From contig NZ_CAMPHI010000042.1 of assembly GCF_946885955.1 (NCBI RefSeq), positions 1 through 41,786 of the forward strand: a stretch of DNA of 41,786 nucleotides, given 5' to 3'. Shown piece by piece: positions 39,517 to 41,786 of this stretch. The notes under the pieces are model-generated. The model had not been told where the DNA came from. It made no database searches and saw nothing but the letters and a program-made list of their open reading frames with translations. Origin of the DNA: an uncultured Pseudomonas sp. GTDB taxonomy: Bacteria; Pseudomonadota; Gammaproteobacteria; Pseudomonadales; Pseudomonadaceae. The stretch's first letter is position 1. The number at the start of each line of letters is the position of its first letter. The position numbers and the translations under genes were made by a program.

Positions 39517-39867
39517 TCAATGACGGGAATGGTGGATTCTTGAGGCGCCATAGGTGACCTCATCGCCGGCAGCAAAAGATGATTTTGGCGACCGAACTCT
39601 GTAGACCTCCCCGTTTTCCGCCGCAACTTCGTAGCCACGCTCTGACAGCCCTGCCGCATGCTGCGCGGCTGAACCCAAGAAGAACCCGGCGGCACCGCCC
39701 ACCAGCGCACCGACTGGACCACCGGCCGCGCCCCCGGCCATTACACCGCTCAGCACACCTACGCCTTTACCTGCGGTGGTGTCCGGTACCTCGCGGATCA
39801 CCTCATCAGCACTCGCCTGATGGCTGAGGACCAAAGCAACTAAAACGAACAACGATTGAATTTTCAT
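39517..39867 (-). CDS. Exported glycine-zipper protein
   Basis: 116 aa. Signal peptide MKIQSLFVLVALVLSHQASA, no lipobox Cys. A glycine zipper follows (GKGVGVLSGVMAGGAAGGPVGALVGGAAGFFLGSAAQHAAG). The C-terminus RGYEVAAENGEVYRVRSPKSSFAAGDEVTYG is a short beta domain. Such proteins insert in or attach to the outer membrane, sometimes altering permeability. GTGAGG precedes the ATG. Upstream on the same strand are a sigma-54 -24 element, an IHF match and three NorR-type sites, so nitric-oxide control is predicted. No NorR-target enzyme gene is adjacent. Confidence 0.75.
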   Translation of the reverse strand: MKIQSLFVLVALVLSHQASADEVIREVPDTTAGKGVGVLSGVMAGGAAGGPVGALVGGAAGFFLGSAAQHAAGLSERGYEVAAENGEVYRVRSPKSSFAAGDEVTYGASRIHHSRH

Positions 39868-39910
39868 ACTGACCTCACGTAGGCATGATCGAATGGATCA
39901 CCCAATACAC

Positions 39911-39927
39911 TTCATCTATCGTGCCAG
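39911..39927 (-). promoter_or_regulatory. Candidate sigma-54 promoter for the glycine-zipper gene
   Basis: On the minus strand the sequence CTGGCACGATAGATGAA matches YTGGCACGrN3TTGCW fully in the -24 part and at the T, G and final A of the -12 part (ATGAA for TTGCA). The start site would be near 39900, giving a leader of about 33 nt before the ATG at 39867. Confidence 0.55.
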
Positions 39928-39943
39928 TTTTTAATTTATTTAG

Positions 39944-39956
39944 TATCAAGGTCTTA
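39944..39956. promoter_or_regulatory. IHF consensus match
   Basis: TATCAAGGTCTTA fits WATCAANNNNTTR at every position and lies between the sigma-54 element and the NorR-type sites, next to an AT-rich tract, the usual place for the IHF bend in enhancer-dependent promoters. Confidence 0.55.
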
Positions 39957-39968
39957 GGATTGATGTGA

Positions 39969-40023
39969 GTCATAAAGACACGATCATTTATGGTCATTAA
40001 GACAATCAAGGAGTCGTAATGAC
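39969..40023. promoter_or_regulatory. Three NorR-type enhancer sites (GT-N7-AC)
   Basis: GTCATAAAGAC (39969-39979), GTCATTAAGAC (39993-40003) and GTCGTAATGAC (40013-40023) each fit GT-N7-AC, and the last fits the GTCA-N3-TGAC dyad with one mismatch. Starts are 24 and 20 bp apart. E. coli norVW carries three such sites in the norR-norVW spacer. The third overlaps the ATG of the norR remnant at 40019. Confidence 0.65.
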
Positions 40024-40323
40024 CATTTCGACATCGTCGGAGGGTGCCGGCATGTCTTCGAGCACACACCCTGCGTTCCCTGGTTGACGATCTGGCGAGC
40101 GGCATCAGTGATGCCGGAAAGACCGAAGCGCCTGGGGTGCATTTCGGAGCTGCTGCCGTGCGATGCCATCGCGCTGCTGCGCCCAGGCGGTGATCCGCTG
40201 GTGCCCATCGCCACTAAGGGCTTGAGTCAGGACATCTATGGCCGCCGCTTCAAGATGGAGGACCATTCGAGGCTAGCGGCGATCCTGTCCCAACGGGAGG
40301 GTGGGCTGCGATTTGAAGCCTAA
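40019..40323 (+). pseudogene. norR: norR remnant: frameshifted N-terminal GAF region
   Basis: From 40071 one frame reads LRSLVDDLASGISDA. After one extra base at about 40116 a second frame continues ERPKRLGCISELLPCDAIALLRPGGDPLVPIATKGLSQDIYGRRFKMEDHSRLAAILSQ. Joined, they match the N-terminal GAF sensor of NorR (pattern CDAxALL...LVPLAxxGL...GRRF...HPRLAAI). The part from the ATG at 40019 is in a third frame. Everything after GGLRFEA, including the AAA+ and DNA-binding domains, is missing; the stop lies in GCCTAAC, an attC-like core. It cannot activate transcription, so any control of the promoter at 39911 needs a NorR elsewhere. Confidence 0.75.
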
Positions 40324-40804
40324 CGATAGGGGGACGGACCACAATATTGATTGCGCCTGTCAGCTTCGGGGCGTTTTCTGCCCGTCGCGGCACGAATAAT
40401 TTGTCGCATCACGTGCGAGGGGCAGGGCGGCGCTCCATGCCAGCCTGGCATTTAACCGACGCCTGATGGTTAACGCGACACTACGACTGGAGAACCGCAA
40501 CACTTTTCCGCCACGGCCAACCACAATCCAAATTTTTGCCATCCTTTCGCCATCTTGGCGGTGACGATGGCGGTAAAAGCCGATATAACGAACCACAATT
40601 CATGTCAGGACTCATGTGGTTCTGACCGAGCAATCGAGGCTTTCCGGCCTTGGTGTATAACCTCCCAAATCGGTCATCCCGGCCGCGTAAGCACCAACCT
40701 AGACAGGGAGCAGAGACATGACAAGGAAGGTTATCCCCCAATCCCGTCCGGCAGGTTATGCACCACTTGGTGTCTATTTATAGTTATGTTTCAGGAAAGA
40801 ATTC
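40324..40804. other. 481-bp region between norR remnant and first cassette gene
   Basis: GCCTAAC (40318-40324) fits the attC core RYYYAAC, and GTTATGC at 40755-40761 is an integron-type core variant 44 bp before the first cassette gene. AACCACA (40591-40597) pairs with TGTGGTT (40615-40621). ACCACAAT recurs at about 40337, 40520 and 40591. Minus-strand open frames here do not read as an integron integrase. An attI or old cassette is possible. Confidence 0.4.
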
Positions 40805-41305
40805 GTGCCAACCCATGAATCCATAAACAAATTAATTGATGAGGCTTTGGAAAAGCTAAATAAAGCTTTAACCGACGCACTGAATATTTCGCGCGAAGTC
40901 GATAACGATCTATATAAAATTGGCACGCTTGGTCGCTCAATTGGCCTTCTTAGAGAATTTCAAGCTCCTATCTTAGAAAAATATCCAGAGTTAAAATCAC
41001 CACCATCTTGGGCCGGAAAGCTTGAGCCGAGTCTCACAGAAGAACAGCAAGCTATTATCGCTACATTGCCGGAAACGCTCGTTCATGAAATCGACGAAGC
41101 GCTTTTGTCTTATGCATCCAGTCAATTTCAAAAGGTTGCAAAAATTGTAGGAGTTTTCATGACAGAATCGGCGCTACATTCGAGAGGAATTCCGGATATT
41201 TTTTACGCTCAGCGAATCGAAGAGTTAGCGAATGATGCCAGGCTTGAGTATCAAGGCAATTTAAAGCTCATGAGGTATAGCGAAGTTCGCGTGCCAAAAA
41301 CATAA
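40805..41305 (+). CDS. Integron cassette gene: DUF3658-like protein
   Basis: 166 aa with a GTG start at 40805, preceded by CAGGAAAGAATTC. The N-terminal part is helical (INKLIDEALEKLNKALTDALNISREV). The C-terminal SQFQKVAKIVGVFMTESALHSRGIPDIFYAQRIEELANDARLEYQGNLKLMRYSEVRVPKT follows the DUF3658 pattern (FYxxRIxxLxxxGRLExxGDLxxMRxSEVRLP). DUF3658 proteins are frequent integron cassette cargo of unknown function. Low GC. Its TAA lies inside the attC site that follows. Confidence 0.78.
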   Translation: MPTHESINKLIDEALEKLNKALTDALNISREVDNDLYKIGTLGRSIGLLREFQAPILEKYPELKSPPSWAGKLEPSLTEEQQAIIATLPETLVHEIDEALLSYASSQFQKVAKIVGVFMTESALHSRGIPDIFYAQRIEELANDARLEYQGNLKLMRYSEVRVPKT

Positions 41306-41375
41306 CAATTGGTTCAAACCGTTCGCTTCGCTCACTGGGACGGGCTAAAGCCCGCCCCTTAACCAAACGTTAGGC
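41302..41375 (+). other. attC recombination site of an integron cassette
   Basis: Starts with ATAACAATTGGTT (41302 on) and ends AACCAAACGTTAGGC (41361-41375) with core GTTAGGC at 41369-41375. The outer arms pair: TAACAATTGGTT against AACCAAACGTTA with bulged mismatches. The inner part contains CGGGCTAAAGCCCG. About 74 bp. The pattern is that of Pseudomonas chromosomal-integron attC sites. Confidence 0.88.
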
Positions 41376-41381
41376 GATTAC

Positions 41382-41699
41382 ATGCTTGATTTCGATGTTA
41401 CTGAAATTCTCCAGATTGAAAACAGGATAACTATTTTTACTGGCAAGATTGTCGGCGGTGAAGTTCACATAGGCGACAATGTGGCCTTAGTCTCAGGTAG
41501 TGGAAAAATAAGTTTCACAGTGAAAAGGCTTGAGCCAAATGGCTTTCGGCATAGTGGAGCAAAAGCAGGCTGTAATGTAGCTATTGTCACCGAATATCTA
41601 GAGCTATCACCTTTTGCCGGCAGTATGCGCTGGACAGGAGGCCACTATGAATCTCAATCACTTAAAATACTTAGCGATAAAATAGATGGAGCCGCCTAA
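41382..41699 (+). CDS. Integron cassette gene: small unknown beta-rich protein
   Basis: 105 aa, ATG 7 bp after the attC core. FDVTEILQIENRITIFTGKIVGGEVHIGDNVALVSGSGKISFTVKRLEPNG resembles the beta-barrel domain 2 of elongation-factor-type GTPases (GxVxxGxVxxGDxV), without any GTPase part. Function unknown. Low GC. Its TAA lies in GCCTAAC, the first core of the next attC. Confidence 0.75.
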   Translation: MLDFDVTEILQIENRITIFTGKIVGGEVHIGDNVALVSGSGKISFTVKRLEPNGFRHSGAKAGCNVAIVTEYLELSPFAGSMRWTGGHYESQSLKILSDKIDGAA

Positions 41700-41786
41700 C
41701 AATTGTATATGGACTCTCCCCACAAGTAGTAAGCAAAGCTTTTCTTTTGCACTTGTCGTCAGCGCGGTTGCATTCGTATATCCGGC
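41694..41786 (+). other. Start of a second attC, cut by window end
   Basis: GCCTAAC (41694-41700) fits RYYYAAC and is followed by AATTGTATATGGAC. The closing GTTRRRY core is not reached before 41786. GTATAT recurs at 41705 and about 41778, hinting at a long stem. Confidence 0.6.

Noticed and set aside
40360..40741. Minus-strand ORFs as an integron integrase
   Set aside because: They are short and lack tyrosine-recombinase motifs (the Arg...HxxR...Tyr boxes) and the IntI-specific patch.
1..41786. CRISPR array, tRNA or rRNA genes
   Set aside because: No regularly spaced direct repeats beyond the two copies at 6-45, and no tRNA cloverleaf or rRNA segment recognised.

Overview
The window is high-GC gammaproteobacterial chromosome. 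A Pseudomonas of the stutzeri/mendocina/alcaligenes type is the best guess. This rests on the tsdB-tsdA pair, an S-type pyocin nuclease with Im9-like immunity proteins, a PpyR-like membrane protein, Pseudomonas-style intergenic palindromes and a chromosomal integron cassette array. All family assignments come from reading motifs by eye; no database search was run.

Layout. 0-10 kb is mostly housekeeping and redox: topB, a CTP-synthase-like amidotransferase, a VOC protein, a CHAP amidase, a fused EgtB-EgtD ergothioneine enzyme, a periplasmic solute-binding protein, and tsdB-tsdA for thiosulfate oxidation. 10-16 kb holds two TetR-controlled units, each with visible palindromic operators: a cupin gene, and a six-gene acyl-CoA-type catabolic operon (two crotonases, a hydrolase, a nitroreductase, a membrane protein). 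16-19 kb is accessory: a long structured leader, two small unknown genes, and a pyocin/colicin-type HNH nuclease stopped by one in-frame TGA just before its active site, followed by one intact and one shortened immunity gene.

19-32.5 kb is a cyclic-di-GMP neighbourhood. A clear c-di-GMP-I (GEMM-I) riboswitch lies in the leader of a chaperone-usher fimbrial operon (two DUF4402 proteins, one small secreted protein, a PapD-like chaperone, an unusual usher). It faces a REC-PAS-GGDEF-EAL-REC protein. After a decayed IS1182-family element comes a membrane-bound PAS-PAS-GGDEF diguanylate cyclase. This supports a surface organelle switched by c-di-GMP at the RNA level.

32.5-40 kb mixes an unrecognised low-GC gene, a VOC protein, an XAC2610-like secreted protein, a MAPEG protein, an Fsr-type efflux pump with a divergent AraC regulator, and small membrane or secreted proteins. 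Near 40 kb, three GT-N7-AC NorR sites, an IHF match and a sigma-54 -24 element line up in front of a glycine-zipper gene. The divergent norR is only a frameshifted N-terminal remnant. The window ends in integron gene cassettes (DUF3658 protein, unknown small protein) with one complete attC and the start of another. No integrase gene is visible.

The strongest leads for something new are the riboswitch-controlled DUF4402 fimbrial operon, the nitric-oxide-type enhancer/promoter in front of a glycine-zipper gene beside a beheaded norR, and the structured leader at 16.2-16.4 kb.
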